From: an uncultured Alphaproteobacteria bacterium
GTDB taxonomy: Bacteria > Pseudomonadota > Alphaproteobacteria > Thalassobaculales > Thalassobaculaceae
Assembly (NCBI GenBank): GCA_938028645.1
Contig: CALIMD010000155.1
Coordinates: forward strand, 1-15,442
Reading direction: 5' to 3'
DNA: 15,442 bases
Position 1 is the stretch's first letter; each line of letters begins with the position of its first letter. Shown one piece after another: positions 14,901 through 15,442 of this stretch. The notes under the pieces were generated by a model. That model saw nothing but the letters and a program-made list of their open reading frames with translations, had not been told where the DNA came from and did no database searches. The translations under genes were made by a program, and so were the position numbers.

Positions 14901-15442
14901 GGAAGCATCTCGACTAAAAGATTATTAAGGGCATCTACAGTTGCAACCATACCGGGCTCGATAACAATAGTGGCATCCAACTGCTCAACAACCGCGGGCC
15001 CTTGTAGAGTTGTTCCGGGAAAAAGGTGGTCTCTATGATAGATAGAAGTATCGCACCATTCTCCAAAATAAATATTGCGTTGAGCAAACGGGATAGCTTT
15101 ACCAGACCTCAGCGTCTGGGGAATTCTATTTAACTGCCCAGGTGGTGGCGCGGAAACAGTTGCCTGAAGACTGACTAAAATTACCGGTATGTTTCCCAGC
15201 GTATTACCAAATTCCTGACAATAAGCATCGGCAAAGGCCGCAGCGAGGTCGCCGGTAGTCCAATCACACTCGATAGCTACGCGAAGATTATGGATCTGTC
15301 CAAGATAACACATATCAGCACTAAAATTAGCGTTGATAGAACTAGGAGAGATCTCCACTTCAGCGAGTTTAGCTTCACCAGCCGACTGCAGGTCATTAAG
15401 CACCTCAACAAGTTTTGGATCCGAGAACTCTTCTAGATTACA
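14897..15442 (-). CDS. hyuA: Hydantoinase A / oxoprolinase A-type subunit, C-terminal 181 residues (cut by window edge)
   Basis: The frame is open to the window edge at 15442, so the N-terminal ATPase part (about 500 residues in this family) lies outside. What is present is the family's C-terminal region: a CYLGQIHNLRVAI segment (the common form is RYxGQxxEL), AFADAYCQEFGNTLG, and a last domain with FPGTTLQGPAVVEQLDATIVIEPGM, where the G-PAVVEQ-DATIVIxPG pattern is diagnostic. It ends in a 4-base overlap with hyuB, the usual hyuA-hyuB order. The family's ASKHA-type ATPase supplies the energy for ring opening, with HyuB as partner. The GTG at 15403 is not a plausible start, because conserved sequence continues upstream of it. 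Confidence 0.9.
   Translation of the reverse strand, partial: CNLEEFSDPKLVEVLNDLQSAGEAKLAEVEISPSSINANFSADMCYLGQIHNLRVAIECDWTTGDLAAAFADAYCQEFGNTLGNIPVILVSLQATVSAPPPGQLNRIPQTLRSGKAIPFAQRNIYFGEWCDTSIYHRDHLFPGTTLQGPAVVEQLDATIVIEPGMVATVDALNNLLVEMLP

Overview
The window looks like accessory sequence from an alphaproteobacterium, possibly a marine one. The evidence is moderate to low G+C, protein sequences of alphaproteobacterial character, a 5' tRNA-Pro half of the kind seen in that class, and genes for scavenging amide- and ring-type nitrogen compounds. The assignment rests on pattern recognition, not on a search.

Layout. (1) 1-579 is a decayed tyrosine-recombinase gene spread over three reading frames, running off the left edge. 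(2) 580-1128 is AT-rich, with one doubtful minus-strand ORF. (3) 1129-8347 is a seven-gene plus-strand operon: a peptide/nickel/opine-type (SBP family 5) ABC importer made of binding protein, two permeases and two ATPases. An amidase and an unrecognised 62-residue protein sit between the two ATPases. From the second permease onward every junction is a 4-base ATGA overlap, so these genes are probably translationally coupled. A 19-bp hairpin follows the binding-protein gene. (4) 8348-9104 is a scar: the 5' half of a tRNA-Pro gene, then a truncated TauD/TfdA-like dioxygenase gene whose expected ATG has become ATA. (5) 9142-9555 (minus) encodes a DUF3830 cyclophilin-like protein. (6) 12722-9737 (minus) holds an ATP-grasp ligase of RimK type, a 254-bp gap with a possible gene fragment, then a compact trio: an ExbB/TolQ/MotA channel subunit, an ExbD-like protein with an unusual periplasmic domain, and a small membrane protein with a proline-rich tail. 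A terminator-like hairpin follows. (7) 12723-13226 is AT-rich and largely empty. (8) 15442-13227 (minus) holds the C-terminal part of hydantoinase A and a full hydantoinase B, again joined by ATGA.

How it fits together. The importer, the amidase, DUF3830 and HyuAB would together take up and hydrolyse a small nitrogenous compound (an amide, hydantoin or lactam); the actual substrate cannot be read from sequence. The ExbB/ExbD-like/proline-rich trio looks like a proton-motive-force-driven envelope device of unknown purpose and is the least familiar part of the window. The broken integrase, the half tRNA and the dioxygenase remnant suggest that the left half is an old, immobilised insertion next to a tRNA-Pro locus.
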